From assembly GCF_001424185.1 (NCBI RefSeq), contig NZ_LMOM01000098.1, positions 61,048 through 125,047 on the forward strand: a stretch of 64,000 nucleotides of DNA. The letters are read 5' to 3'. This document shows, one piece after another, positions 28,680-39,071 of the stretch (positions are counted from its first letter, which is position 1; each line of letters starts with the position of its first letter). The notes beneath the pieces were generated by a model, which worked only from the letters and a program-made list of their open reading frames with translations, ran no database searches and was not told the DNA's origin. The DNA is from Deinococcus sp. Leaf326 (GTDB taxonomy: Bacteria; Deinococcota; Deinococci; Deinococcales; Deinococcaceae). A program made the translations under genes and the position numbers.

Positions 28680-29405
28680 ATGACGACCCCGAACAGTCCG
28701 GCTCCGGCCGGCCCGGCCCCGGCCCTGACGCCGCCCCGCTACCTCGCCGCCATCCAGGGCATCTTCGCGGTGGTGCTGGTGGTGTCCAACATCGCCTCGA
28801 GCAAGCTCGCCACCGTTCACCTGCTCAGCTGGACGCCGACCTTCGACGGCGGCACCTTCCTGTTTCCGCTGACCTACATCTTCGGGGACGTGCTCACCGA
28901 GGTCTACGGCTTCGCGCGCTCGCGGCGGGTCATCTGGTTCGCGCTGGCGATGAACCTCTTCGCGGCCCTGATCCTGGCCCTCGTGGCCGTGCTGCCGGCT
29001 GCCCCGGACACCGACGGCGGGCCTTTCGCCACGGTCTTCACCTTCGTGCCGCGCATCGTGCTGGCCTCGACTGCCGCCTTCTTCGTGGGCGAATTCCTGA
29101 ACTCCTTCGTGCTCGCCAAGCTCAAGCTGCTCACGGGGGGCCGGTGGCTGTGGACGCGCACCATCGGCTCGACCCTCATCGGGCAGGGGGCCGACACGCT
29201 GGTCTTCAGCCTGATCGCCTTCGCGGGGCTACTGCCTGCCGACCAGCTCTGGGGACTGATCGCCTTCAACTACGTCTACAAGGTCGCGCTGGAGATCCTG
29301 CTGACCCCGGTCACCTACGGCGTGGTGGGGTTCCTCAAACGGGCCGAGGGACAGGACGCCTACGACCGGAACGTCAACTTCAATCCGTTCCGGCTGCGAG
29401 GCTGA
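28680..29405 (+). CDS. Queuosine precursor transporter (YhhQ/VUT1 family)
   Basis: A 241-residue membrane protein of the DUF165/VUT1 family that imports queuosine precursors (preQ0/preQ1). Conserved blocks are 'VVSNIASSKLATV', 'TFLFPLTYIFGDVLTEVYGF', 'VGEFLNSFVLAKLK' and 'TLIGQGADTLVFS'. Six helices are expected. ATG 28680 has GAGGAGG 8 nt upstream. A TACACT hexamer at about 28602 suggests a 70-nt leader, but I see no preQ1 riboswitch core in it. The 3' end overlaps the convergent frameshifted gene by about 26 nt. Confidence 0.9.
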   Translation: MTTPNSPAPAGPAPALTPPRYLAAIQGIFAVVLVVSNIASSKLATVHLLSWTPTFDGGTFLFPLTYIFGDVLTEVYGFARSRRVIWFALAMNLFAALILALVAVLPAAPDTDGGPFATVFTFVPRIVLASTAAFFVGEFLNSFVLAKLKLLTGGRWLWTRTIGSTLIGQGADTLVFSLIAFAGLLPADQLWGLIAFNYVYKVALEILLTPVTYGVVGFLKRAEGQDAYDRNVNFNPFRLRG

Positions 29406-29650
29406 GCCTGCTCTGCTGAACGACCACCGTTCCTACCCGGTCGCCGTTCACCCAGACCCCGAAGGGACCCGTTCGGTACGGCCGGGCAGGGTACGGTTTC
29501 AGTTCCGTTGACCTGGAGTTTCAGGGTGCTGGGGGTCCGCTCCAGAGTCACGACACTGTCGAGGACCGCACACCCCTGAATCACCTGAAGACCGACCTTC
29601 AGCTCGCCTGTAGCGGCGACACTGGCGGGCAGGGTAGCGGTGACCTTCAT
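29380..29650 (-). pseudogene. Frameshifted small hypothetical gene
   Basis: The ATG at 29650 (ribosome site GAGAGG) opens a frame giving MKVTATLPASVAATGELK and on to 'STLKLQVN'. From there the natural-looking continuation lies in the +1 frame: 'TELKPYPARPYRTGPFGVWV', then 'NGDRVGTVVVQQSRL', ending at TGA 29382-29380. The original frame instead degrades into Arg/Gly-rich sequence. One extra base near 29510 would explain this, either as a mutation, a sequencing error or +1 programmed shift. The joined protein would be about 90 residues, with function unknown. Confidence 0.55.
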
Positions 29651-29653
29651 CAC

Positions 29654-29709
29654 GCCTCTCTGCTGTCTGGGTACACCCGGCGAGCAGTATCCCCAGACAG
29701 CAGAGAGGC
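29654..29709. repeat. Perfect 18-bp inverted repeat with 20-nt loop
   Basis: Arms at 29654-29671 and 29692-29709 (GCCTCTCTGCTGTCTGGG and its exact complement). On the minus strand the 3' arm contains the GAGAGG ribosome site of the frameshifted gene, so the RNA hairpin would hide it. No T tract on either side. Confidence 0.8.
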
Positions 29710-29773
29710 AAAACGTGTCACTCCACGACACTAGCCATTCAGTCGGAAGGACGCGGGCAGATCTGCCGCCCCC

Positions 29774-31627
29774 TCAGCGCCAGCGTTCGGGCAGCCCATA
29801 CATATGCCACAGCGCGTCTACGCGGCGCACGACCTCGGGCGACATGGTGATCTTGGGCGGCCACTCGCGCACGAAGCCCTCCTCCGGCAGCTTGCGCGCG
29901 CCGTCCCAGGCCAGCAGCCCGCCCTCCTGGGTCACGTCGCGCTCGGGGTCAATGTTGTTGAGGATGGTCCACCACACGTCCTGAAGATTTTCCACGTCGG
30001 TGTGCTCGTCCACGATCAAAAGGTGGCGCACACCCGCCGCCGCCGGATGACCTGCGAAGGCGGCCGCCAACTCGCGCGCCTGACCGGACCGGGTCTTGTC
30101 GAGGGCCACCATCCAGTAGCCGTCTGCGGTCTGGTGCTGGGCGACCATGCCGGGGAAGGTCGGCAGGTCGGCGGCGGCGCGCGGCGTGAAGGCCCCGGAA
30201 GCCGCGTCGGCCCCGGCCACGTCGCTCGCCTGATCGTCGCGGCTGCTCGCGGCGCTGCCGATCTCCTCGGGGCGCTTGGTCGTCGCGTCGATGATCAGTT
30301 TGCCGCCGTAGCCCCAGCCCCGGCTGGAGTGGTCGAGCACGTCGGTGGGGCCGCGTGTGGTCAGGGTGTCGCGGCCCGGCACGGCCTTCAGGGCGACTTC
30401 GCGCCACACGGCAACGAAGTCCGTGACTTTCACGTCCTCGTCCACGACCACGATCACCTTGGCGAACATCATCTGGCCCAGGCCGAACAGTCCGTTGGCA
30501 ACCTTGTAGGCCTGCCCCGGATAGCCCTTCTTGATGCCCACCACCACGAGGTTGTGCGCGACCCCGGCGGGCGGCATGTGGTAGTCGGTGATCTCGGGAA
30601 TGATGAGCTGCGCGGCGGGCAGGAACAGCCGCTCGGATGCCTCGATGAGGTAGGCGTCCTCCATCGGCGGGCGGCCCACGATGGTCGCGGGGTACACCGG
30701 GTCCCGCCGCATGGTGATCGCCGTGACGTGAAAGCGTGGGTACAGGTCAGGCAGCGTGTAGAAGCCGGTGTGGTCCCCGAACGGCCCCTCGACCGCCCAG
30801 TCCTCGGCCGGGTCCACATAGCCTTCGAGGATGAACTCGGCGTTGGCGGGCACGTCGAGGTCCACCGTCACGCCCTTGACGACCGGGTAGCGCTGCCCGC
30901 GCAGATAGCCCGCCAGCGCCAGCTCGTCGAGGCCGGGGATGGGCGGCAGGGGCGCCGTCGCCGCGTAGATCAGCGCGGGGTCGCCGCCGATGGCGACCGC
31001 GACCGGGAGGCGCTGGCCCAGGCGCCGGGCCTTCTCCAGATGCTTGGTGCCGGTCTTGTGGCGCTGCCAGTGCATCCCGGTGGTCGTCTTGTCCATGACC
31101 TGCATGCGGTACATGCCGATGTTGCGCTCACCGGTGTCGGGGTCCTTGGTGATCACCAGCGGCAGCGTCACGAAGGGGCCGCCGTCCAGGGGCCAGCACT
31201 TCAGAATCGGCAGTTTGTCCAGGTCCACCTCGTCGCCGCGCCACACGACCTCCTGCACGGGGGCCGAGCGGACCCGCCGGGGCAGCAGGTGCGCTGCGTC
31301 ACGCAGCTTGTTCACGTTGCCCAGCAGCCCCGCAACCCCGCCCGACCCCTTGAGGTCGATGAGGGCCTTGACCTTCGCCGCGAGGTCGTCGAGATCGTTC
31401 ACGCCCAGGCTTAGGGCAGTGCGCTCGCGGGTGCCCACGAGACCGATGACGAGCGGAAAGTCGCTGCCGACGACGTTCTCGAACAGCACCGCCGGGCCGC
31501 CCTTCTTGACCAGGCGGTCGGCGATTTCGGTGATTTCGAGGTCACGCGACACGGGCACGTCTATGCGCAGCACTTCACCGCGACTTTCGAGCAGCTCCAT
31601 GAACGACCGCAGGTCGGGAAAGGCCAT
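29774..31627 (-). CDS. UbiD family decarboxylase
   Basis: A 617-residue prenylated-FMN-dependent decarboxylase. The family start 'FPDLRSFMELLESRGEVLRID', then 'KGGPAVLFENV', 'GMYRMQVMDKTTTGMHWQRHKTG', 'AIGGDPALIYAA', 'EFILEGYVDP', 'EGPFGDHTGFYT' and 'DVKVTDFVAVWRE' are present. In organisms using menaquinone, a UbiD homologue is often tied to the futalosine pathway; the true substrate here is not shown. A region around residue 470-500 (Ala/Ser/Asp-rich) is an insertion. ATG 31627 has TATGCT 6 nt upstream (leaderless). No UbiX (prenyl-FMN synthase) is in the window. Confidence 0.88.
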   Translation of the reverse strand: MAFPDLRSFMELLESRGEVLRIDVPVSRDLEITEIADRLVKKGGPAVLFENVVGSDFPLVIGLVGTRERTALSLGVNDLDDLAAKVKALIDLKGSGGVAGLLGNVNKLRDAAHLLPRRVRSAPVQEVVWRGDEVDLDKLPILKCWPLDGGPFVTLPLVITKDPDTGERNIGMYRMQVMDKTTTGMHWQRHKTGTKHLEKARRLGQRLPVAVAIGGDPALIYAATAPLPPIPGLDELALAGYLRGQRYPVVKGVTVDLDVPANAEFILEGYVDPAEDWAVEGPFGDHTGFYTLPDLYPRFHVTAITMRRDPVYPATIVGRPPMEDAYLIEASERLFLPAAQLIIPEITDYHMPPAGVAHNLVVVGIKKGYPGQAYKVANGLFGLGQMMFAKVIVVVDEDVKVTDFVAVWREVALKAVPGRDTLTTRGPTDVLDHSSRGWGYGGKLIIDATTKRPEEIGSAASSRDDQASDVAGADAASGAFTPRAAADLPTFPGMVAQHQTADGYWMVALDKTRSGQARELAAAFAGHPAAAGVRHLLIVDEHTDVENLQDVWWTILNNIDPERDVTQEGGLLAWDGARKLPEEGFVREWPPKITMSPEVVRRVDALWHMYGLPERWR

Positions 31628-31717
31628 GCGGCGAGCATAGGGTGCCGGGGCCGGGGCAACCGTACCCGCGCCGCCTGAACCTGACGAAACGCTCAAGACG
31701 CTTTACTTTGCAAACCC

Positions 31718-31746
31718 TTTTAAATAATTGACAGAAGAGGTACACT
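31718..31746 (+). promoter_or_regulatory. AT-rich promoter region of the ABC binding-protein gene
   Basis: A TACACT -10 hexamer (31741-31746) stands in the only AT-rich patch of the area. A TTGACA at 31728-31733 is badly spaced for it, so the -35 is uncertain. The leader would be about 48 nt and ends in GGAGGA before the ATG. Confidence 0.4.
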
Positions 31747-31795
31747 AATGGAGTTGGAGCGAGGCCGCCCCCCTGCCCGCTCCGGAGGACCCGAC

Positions 31796-32560
31796 ATGAA
31801 AAAGATCCTGACCCTGGGCCTGCTGGCCCTCGCAAGCACCAGCCTCGCCGCCACCACGACCGCCTCCACCCTGACCAAGGGCACCCTCAAGATCGGCATG
31901 GAAGGCACCTACCCGCCCTTTACCTACAAGGACGACAAGGGCGTCCTGACCGGCTTCGACGTGGACATCGCCAAGGCGGTCGCGGCCAAGCTGGGTCTCA
32001 AGGCCGAGTTCGTGCTGACCGAGTGGAGCGGCATCCTGGCCGGCCTGCAGGCCAACAAGTACGACGTGATCGTCAACCAGGTGGCCATCACGCCTGAGCG
32101 CCAGAAGACCATCAACTTCTCGGCGCCCTATGCCTACAGCCGCCCGCAGATCATCGTGCGCAAGACGGGCGGCTTCGACCCCAAGACGCTGGCCGACCTC
32201 AAGGGCAAGCGCGTGGGCAGCAGCCTGGGCAGCAACTACGAGCGGGCGCTCAAGGCCGAGGGCGGTATCAACATCGTGACCTACCCCGGCGCAGCCGAGA
32301 TTCTGGCCGACCTCGCCACTGGGCGCATCGACGCGGCGTACAACGACCGCCTGCTCGTGGGCTACCTCGTCAAGTCGCAGAACCTGCCCATCCGGGGCGC
32401 GGGCGTGAGCAGCGACAGCGAATCGGTCGCCATCGCGCTGAAAAAGACCAACCCCGGCCTCAAGACGGCCATCGACAAGGCGCTGCTGCAGCTCAAGGCC
32501 GACGGCACCTACGCCAAGATCAGCCGCCAGTGGTTCGGCCAGGACGTGAGCAAACCCTAA
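31796..32560 (+). CDS. Amino-acid ABC transporter substrate-binding protein (family 3)
   Basis: A 254-residue exported binding protein. Signal peptide MKKILTLGLLALASTSLAA, then the family 3 signature 'GMEGTYPPFTYKDDKGVLTGFDVDIAKAVA'. Later 'GLQANKYDVIVNQVAITPERQK' and 'IDAAYNDRLLVGYLV' fit cystine/polar amino-acid binders such as TcyA/FliY. The ligand cannot be fixed from sequence. A terminator-like hairpin separates it from the permease, the usual way to make more binding protein than permease. Confidence 0.92.
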   Translation: MKKILTLGLLALASTSLAATTTASTLTKGTLKIGMEGTYPPFTYKDDKGVLTGFDVDIAKAVAAKLGLKAEFVLTEWSGILAGLQANKYDVIVNQVAITPERQKTINFSAPYAYSRPQIIVRKTGGFDPKTLADLKGKRVGSSLGSNYERALKAEGGINIVTYPGAAEILADLATGRIDAAYNDRLLVGYLVKSQNLPIRGAGVSSDSESVAIALKKTNPGLKTAIDKALLQLKADGTYAKISRQWFGQDVSKP

Positions 32561-32575
32561 TCTCCCCGCAGGTCC

Positions 32576-32608
32576 TCCCTCCCCTCTGACATGCTGGGGA
32601 GGGATTTT
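32576..32608 (+). terminator. Intercistronic attenuator hairpin
   Basis: Perfect 9-bp stem TCCCTCCCC / GGGGAGGGA with 11-nt loop, followed by TTTTC, between the binding-protein and permease genes. Confidence 0.75.
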
Positions 32609-32631
32609 CTTGCCCCGGAGGCCAGGCCATC

Positions 32632-33303
<672 letters not shown>

Positions 33304-33352
33304 GCCCTGCCCGAAGGCTCCCCGCGGCCACCCGTGACTGCGGGGACATGCT

Positions 33353-33976
33353 TCAGATCTCGCGCAGGGGCCGCTCGGCCAGCCAGGCGGGCACCTCGTG
33401 GGCGGCGTAGGTCTCGAAGTGCAGTTCCTTCAGGCTCATCAGGGGGTAGCCGGCCAGCGGCCCCGTCTCGGCGCGGCGATCGATGATGCAGCACAGGCCC
33501 ACGCACTCCGCCCCGTAGGCCTCGACCGCCCGCACGGCGCGCAGCAGGCTGCCCCCGGTGGTCAGCACGTCCTCGACCGCCACGAAGGTCTCGCCCCGGC
33601 GGATCTCGAAGGCCTCGCGCAGCTTCATGCCGCCCTGGCCGTCCTTTTCGGCAAAGAGACCCCGCACGTCCGGCAGCGTCTCCGAGAGCTGGCGGGCGAC
33701 CTCGTAGGCCAGCGTGACGCCGCCCATCGCCGGGCCGACGATAAAGTCGGGCCGCAGTCCCGCCTCCAAAATCTGCCGGGCCATCGCACCGCCGAGCTGC
33801 GTCATGGCGCGGGGGTGCTGGAGCAGCGTCGTGGACTGGAGGAAAAACGGCGACTGCCGGCCCGACGCGAGCAGAAAGCGGCCCTCATGAAAGGCTCCGG
33901 CGTCGCGGTACAGGGCGAGCACGTCCGGCTCGGGGGTCAGAGCGGCGGCGGGCTGCTGGTCGGGCGACTCGGTCAT
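33353..33976 (-). CDS. pyrE: Orotate phosphoribosyltransferase
   Basis: A 207-residue enzyme making OMP from orotate and PRPP in pyrimidine synthesis. It has 'GRFLLASGRQSPFFLQ', 'IVGPAMGGVTLAYEVAR' and the PRPP-binding motif 'FVAVEDVLTTGGSLLRAV'. The C-terminal portion fits the longer Deinococcus-Thermus form. ATG 33976 starts the conserved protein; the upstream open frame is non-coding. Confidence 0.93.
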   Translation of the reverse strand: MTESPDQQPAAALTPEPDVLALYRDAGAFHEGRFLLASGRQSPFFLQSTTLLQHPRAMTQLGGAMARQILEAGLRPDFIVGPAMGGVTLAYEVARQLSETLPDVRGLFAEKDGQGGMKLREAFEIRRGETFVAVEDVLTTGGSLLRAVRAVEAYGAECVGLCCIIDRRAETGPLAGYPLMSLKELHFETYAAHEVPAWLAERPLREI

Positions 33977-34109
33977 GGACGCAGTATCGCACCGCGGGTG
34001 TCGCGGGCCGGTCAGGGCGGCCTCCGCGCGGCCGGGGCACAATCCGCCTTCACGCCTATTCTTCTCCCCACCCCCCCGGCGTAGACTGCGCCCACTTGTC
34101 CAGGAGCCG

Positions 34110-34868
<759 letters not shown>

Positions 34869-34939
34869 GACGCGCGGCCACATTCCCTACGTTCGGCGCG
34901 GCAATGAAACTGTCAGACCCCCCACCGTACGCTCGGGGC

Positions 34940-35131
34940 ATGTTCGGCCGCCGCGTTCCCCCCAACGTCGTCTTCCTGCTGAGTCTGCTGCTGGCGGTCG
35001 TGTGCGGGCTGGTCGCCTACCGCGCCCTGAGCGCCCAGAGCTGGGTGACGGGCGTCATCGCCCTCGTGCTGGCTGTCTGGTTCACCGTGGACGCCGTGCG
35101 CTCCTACGGCTGGTCACGGCGCAAACCCTGA
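34940..35131 (+). CDS. Small two-helix membrane protein
   Basis: A 63-residue protein with two hydrophobic helices (about 9-27 and 36-53) and a basic C-terminus (SYGWSRRKP). Function unknown. I use ATG 34940, because TACGCT ends exactly 6 nt before it (leaderless); an in-frame ATG at 34904 would add 12 unlikely residues. Confidence 0.6.
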   Translation: MFGRRVPPNVVFLLSLLLAVVCGLVAYRALSAQSWVTGVIALVLAVWFTVDAVRSYGWSRRKP

Positions 35132-35163
35132 AGCTTCTGGGGGCGCGGTGCTAGCCTGCCCGC

Positions 35164-36510
35164 ATGACCCCGACTGACCTCGCGGCCCACATAGAACGCG
35201 GCCTGACCGACCTGCGCGACCTCGTGAAGATGGAGAGCGTCTCGGCGCAGGAGCGCCAGCTCCCTGAAACGGCCGCCGCCGTGCGCGCCCTGCTGGAGGC
35301 CGAGGGCTTCGCCGTGCGCGAGTATCCCGGCCACGTCGCCCCGGTCCTGGTGGCCGAGGCGGGGCCGGAGGACGCCGAGTTCACCCTGCTGATCTACAAC
35401 CACTACGACGTGCAGCCCGAGGACCCCGTGGAGCTGTGGGACAGCCCGCCCTTTGCCCTGACCGAGCGCGACGGCCGCCTGTACGGGCGCGGCGCGTCGG
35501 ACGACAAGGGCGAATTCGTATCGCGCCTCGCGGGGCTGCGGCTGGCGCGTGAGCGGGCGGGCGGCGCGCTGCCCCTGCGCGTGAAGTGGCTCGTCGAGGG
35601 CGAGGAAGAGGTTGGCAGCCCCAGCCTGGAGGCGTTCGTGCGGGACCACGCCGCCGAACTGAAGGCCGACGGCGTGTGGTGGGAATTCGGCTCGGTGACG
35701 CCCGAGGGCCGCCCGGTGCTGTACGCGGGCCTCAAGGGCATCGTGTGCGTGGAGCTGCGCTGCCGCGTGGCCGACAGCGACCTGCATTCGAGCAACGGCG
35801 CGGTCGTGGACAACCCGCTGTGGCGCCTCGCCTCGGCGGTCGCCAGCCTGCGCGACGAGGGCGGCACGGTTCTCATTCCCGGCTTCCACGACGATGTGCG
35901 TCCCCCCAGCGACGCCGACCTCGCGGCGGTCGCGGCGCTGCCGGGCGGCGGCGAGACGCTGCGGGACACCTACGCCGTGACCCGGCCGCTGGGCGAGGGC
36001 ACCGAGTACCACCACCGCCTGAACCTCAAGCCGGTCGTGAACGTCAACGGCTTTCACGGCGGCTACGGCGGCGCCGGCAGCAAGACGGTCCTGCCCGCGG
36101 AGGGCATGATCAAACTCGACTTCCGTCTGGTGCCCGATCAGGACCCGGCGCGGGTGGTCACGCTGCTGCGCGCGCATCTGGACGCCCAGGGGTTCGGCGA
36201 CATCGAGATCGTCGAGCTCGAGACCCACCAGTTCCCCGGCCGCAGCGACCTGAACGCCCCCTTCGTGAAGACGGCGGTGGCGGTGGCGCGCGAGGTCTAC
36301 GGTCAGCAACCGCTGCTCAATCCGTCGAGCGGCGGCAGCGGGCCTATCCATCCCTTCATGGCCCATGTGGGGGCGCCGGTCGTGGCCCTGGGCATCGGCA
36401 ACGTCGGCGGGCGGGTCCACGCGCCGAACGAGAACATCCTGCGCCGCGATTTCGAACGCGGCGTGGAGTACGCGGCGGCGCTCATGACCGCGCTGGCCGG
36501 CAGGGACTGA
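35164..36510 (+). CDS. M20 family dipeptidase (CNDP-like)
   Basis: A 448-residue zinc dipeptidase. Metal-ligand and catalytic blocks are 'LIYNHYDVQPEDP' (H-x-D), 'GRGASDDKGEFV' (D), 'WLVEGEEEVGSPSL' (E-E) and the C-terminal 'GIGNVGGRVHAPNEN' (H). A dimerisation domain lies at about 190-330. It would hydrolyse dipeptides in the cytoplasm. TAGCCT lies 6 nt before the ATG (leaderless). Confidence 0.92.
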   Translation: MTPTDLAAHIERGLTDLRDLVKMESVSAQERQLPETAAAVRALLEAEGFAVREYPGHVAPVLVAEAGPEDAEFTLLIYNHYDVQPEDPVELWDSPPFALTERDGRLYGRGASDDKGEFVSRLAGLRLARERAGGALPLRVKWLVEGEEEVGSPSLEAFVRDHAAELKADGVWWEFGSVTPEGRPVLYAGLKGIVCVELRCRVADSDLHSSNGAVVDNPLWRLASAVASLRDEGGTVLIPGFHDDVRPPSDADLAAVAALPGGGETLRDTYAVTRPLGEGTEYHHRLNLKPVVNVNGFHGGYGGAGSKTVLPAEGMIKLDFRLVPDQDPARVVTLLRAHLDAQGFGDIEIVELETHQFPGRSDLNAPFVKTAVAVAREVYGQQPLLNPSSGGSGPIHPFMAHVGAPVVALGIGNVGGRVHAPNENILRRDFERGVEYAAALMTALAGRD

Positions 36511-36522
36511 GGCCGGCAGCAA

Positions 36523-36562
36523 ACGTCGTCCCTCCTCCCAGGACTGGTGGGAGGGACGACGT
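36523..36562. terminator. Bidirectional terminator between M20 dipeptidase and rtcB
   Basis: Perfect 13-bp stem ACGTCGTCCCTCC / GGAGGGACGACGT between convergent genes; it ends at the rtcB stop codon. No clear T tract. Confidence 0.65.
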
Positions 36563-37972
36563 CTACACGTCCTCGCTGCCGGTGTCCATCCGCACGACGC
36601 GGGGGCGGAACTCGGCCAGCACGTCCACGAGGTCGGTCTGACGCGCGATGACCTCCTCAATACGCTTGTAGGCCTGTGGGGCCTCGTCAATCCCGCCGCC
36701 GATCAGGGTCACGCCCCGGTCCCGCAGGTACGCCTGCACGTCCTTCTTGCTCAGGGCACTCTGGGCGGCGCGGCGACCGAGCTGCCTTCCCGCGCCGTGG
36801 CTGGCGCTCGCCAGCGCGGGAGCGTGGCCGCGTCCGCGCACGAGGTAGCCGGGGTCGGCCATGCTGCCGGGAATCAGGCCCAGTTGCCCCTTCGCGGCGG
36901 GGGTGGCGCCCTTGCGGTGCACGATCAGCTCCTGGCCGTCCACGACCTCCTTCCAGGCGAGGTTGTGGCTGTTGCTCGCCTGCGCCAGCGGGGCCACGCC
37001 CAGCGCACGCGCCAGCCGGGCATGGATGAGGTCGTGGTTCGCCAGGGCGTAGCGCCCCGCGAGGTTCATGGCCTGCCAGTAGGCCTGGCCCTCCTCGCTG
37101 TCCAGCGGCAGCCACGCGAGCTTCTGCGCGGCCTTGTCGATACCGGGGTGCAGCCGCCCTGCCAGCGCGGTGAAGTGTCCCGCGACCTGCGCCCCGAACC
37201 CGCGTGAGCCGCTGTGCGACAGCAGCGCGAGGTACTCGCCCGCCTCCAGGCCCAGTTCAGGGTCGGGCTGCGTGAGACTCAGCGTGCCGAACTCGGCGAA
37301 ATGGTTGCCGCTGCCCGAGGTCCCGATCTGGCTCTCGGCTTTGGGAAAGAGGTGCCGGAGCAGGGGCTGCTCCTCCCAGGCCGCTTCGTGCAGCACGGCG
37401 TGGTCCTGACGCTCACGCTTCTCGAACCCCACGCCCGCGCCGAAGCGCGTGTGGCGCAGCAGCAGGTCGCTCGCCTCGGCCACCTTCAGGGCGTCCGCGG
37501 GCATAGGCAGCACGCTGAGCATCATTGAGCAGCCGATGTCCACACCCACGCCATAGGGAATGACCGCGTTCTCGGCCGCCAGCACCCCGCCGATGGGCAG
37601 GCCGTAGCCCACGTGGGCGTCGGGCATCATCGCCCCGGCGCGCGACACGGGCAGGCGCATCGCCACGTCCATCTGGGCGCGCGCTCCCGGCTCGATGAGG
37701 TCGGCGCCCCACACCGCGTAGGGCAGGGGCACGGCGCGCAGGGCGCTCGCTGCTCGGACCTGCTGTGCGGCCGCCTGGGCCAGCAGCGTCTGCGCTAGCG
37801 GGGCGTATACGCCGCCCCCGGCGTACTCCTGCGGCGCGCCCTGCACGGCGCCCAGTTCCTGCAGGATGTCGGCGCGGCTCAGACCGGCGCCCTCGCGTGC
37901 GGCGGCGGCCTTCAGGGCCAGCCCGACCGCTTCCTTCTCAAATCCCAACTTGATGAGGTGCTTCCCGTTCAT
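36563..37972 (-). CDS. rtcB: RNA ligase RtcB
   Basis: A 469-residue GTP- and Mn-dependent ligase that joins 2',3'-cyclic phosphate and 5'-OH RNA ends. Metal and catalytic residues are visible in 'MPDAHVGYGLPIGGVLA', 'GVDIGCSMMLSV' (the D-x-G-C motif), 'SGNHFAEFG' and 'HNLAWKEV'. The guanylylated histidine should be in 'RQLGRRAAQ'-adjacent 'SASHGAGR'. No rtcA or archease is adjacent. Deinococcus RtcB is known to act in RNA repair after stress. Confidence 0.95.
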   Translation of the reverse strand: MNGKHLIKLGFEKEAVGLALKAAAAREGAGLSRADILQELGAVQGAPQEYAGGGVYAPLAQTLLAQAAAQQVRAASALRAVPLPYAVWGADLIEPGARAQMDVAMRLPVSRAGAMMPDAHVGYGLPIGGVLAAENAVIPYGVGVDIGCSMMLSVLPMPADALKVAEASDLLLRHTRFGAGVGFEKRERQDHAVLHEAAWEEQPLLRHLFPKAESQIGTSGSGNHFAEFGTLSLTQPDPELGLEAGEYLALLSHSGSRGFGAQVAGHFTALAGRLHPGIDKAAQKLAWLPLDSEEGQAYWQAMNLAGRYALANHDLIHARLARALGVAPLAQASNSHNLAWKEVVDGQELIVHRKGATPAAKGQLGLIPGSMADPGYLVRGRGHAPALASASHGAGRQLGRRAAQSALSKKDVQAYLRDRGVTLIGGGIDEAPQAYKRIEEVIARQTDLVDVLAEFRPRVVRMDTGSEDV

Positions 37973-38213
37973 GTGTACTGCTCCAGTGGGGCGGGAAGCC
38001 CAGGGATCATCCCTGGCCGCTTCCCTGCCCGGTGTGAGAGGCCTGTCGCCGGTCGTCGCCGTCTTCCGAATCCTGCGCTGATCTCATGTGGACCTCCGGG
38101 GCCGCAACTTCCGGCCCTCCCTCCATCCTGCCGCGCCGCGACCGGCGCGCGCCATAGGCCAGAACGCGCAGTGGCGACGGACCCGGTGGCGTAGGCGAGG
38201 CGGCCCGGCGGCC

Positions 38214-38244
38214 AAAAAAACTCCCCCACCCGCAGGTGAGGGAG
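38214..38244 (-). terminator. Intrinsic terminator of the cytochrome c gene
   Basis: On the minus strand a 10-bp stem (one mismatch/wobble), 4-nt loop, followed by seven T, 17 nt after the stop of the cytochrome gene. The rest of 37973-38213 shows no gene. Confidence 0.85.
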
Positions 38245-38260
38245 CTGACCTGCGCGGGCC

Positions 38261-38974
38261 TTACTGCAGGGTCTTGATGTACGCCTGGATGTCCGCCACC
38301 TGCTGATCGCTGATCTGCGCGGCACTGAAGCGGGGCATGACGGCCCCCAGGGTACGCTCGGGGGTGCGGCCCTCACGCAGCACGGTCGTGAACTGGGCCA
38401 GCGTCCAAGCCTTGGGACCGTCGGTGGCCACGACCAGGCTGGGACCGATGCCGCCCTGGGCGTTCTGGCCGTGGCAGCCCGCGCAGTTGCCCGCGAAGAC
38501 CTGCTGGCCCGCCGCCGCGTCGCCGTCGGCCGCGTTCGAGGCGCCCGTTTCCGAGGGCGCGCCCGACGACGCGGCGCCCGAGGCGGCCGCGCCGGTTTCC
38601 TGGGTGGGCGACTCGGCGGTGCTGGGCTGGCTGGGGGTCGGTCCCTGGCCGGGGTTGCCGTCGCCCTGCGCGGTCTCTGCAGCAGTGCCGCTCGCCATTG
38701 CCGTTCCCGAAGTGGCGCCCGCTGCATTTTCGCCGTCCGCCATGCCGCTCTCGGCACTGCCGGCCGCCTCGGTCGCGGCGGCGGCTCCGGCCGCGCCCGC
38801 CGCTTCGTTCTTCACGGGAGTCGCCGCCGTGCCCTCGGGGCCGGGCGTCGCGTCGGAGGGGATGGTGCGCGGAATGACGATAAGGAGCACGAGGCCCACG
38901 ATCAGGCCCAGCGTGACCCCCAGCAGCCACGAGGTCACGTTTCCAGCAGTCCAGCGGTTCTTCCGGCCATTCAT
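38261..38974 (-). CDS. Membrane-anchored cytochrome c
   Basis: A 237-residue protein: membrane anchor at about 13-35, a long Ala/Gly/Thr/Ser-rich disordered linker (about 45-150), and a C-terminal monohaem cytochrome c domain with haem motif 'CAGCH' and distal Met in 'GAVMPRFS'. It would carry electrons on the outer face of the membrane. TATGCT stands 6 nt before the ATG (leaderless). Confidence 0.9.
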   Translation of the reverse strand: MNGRKNRWTAGNVTSWLLGVTLGLIVGLVLLIVIPRTIPSDATPGPEGTAATPVKNEAAGAAGAAAATEAAGSAESGMADGENAAGATSGTAMASGTAAETAQGDGNPGQGPTPSQPSTAESPTQETGAAASGAASSGAPSETGASNAADGDAAAGQQVFAGNCAGCHGQNAQGGIGPSLVVATDGPKAWTLAQFTTVLREGRTPERTLGAVMPRFSAAQISDQQVADIQAYIKTLQ

Positions 38975-39071
38975 GACCCCAGCATATCGCCGCGCGGCGC
39001 GGGCAGGGGGCCGGGCGGCGCGGCACGGGGTCGGCCGATTCTTTAGAGAGGGCTGGAGAGGGCGCTGCGGC

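Noticed and set aside
29654..29709. Insertion sequence or MITE ends
   Set aside because: Only 20 bp lie between the arms, with no target-site duplication visible; it fits a single RNA hairpin better.
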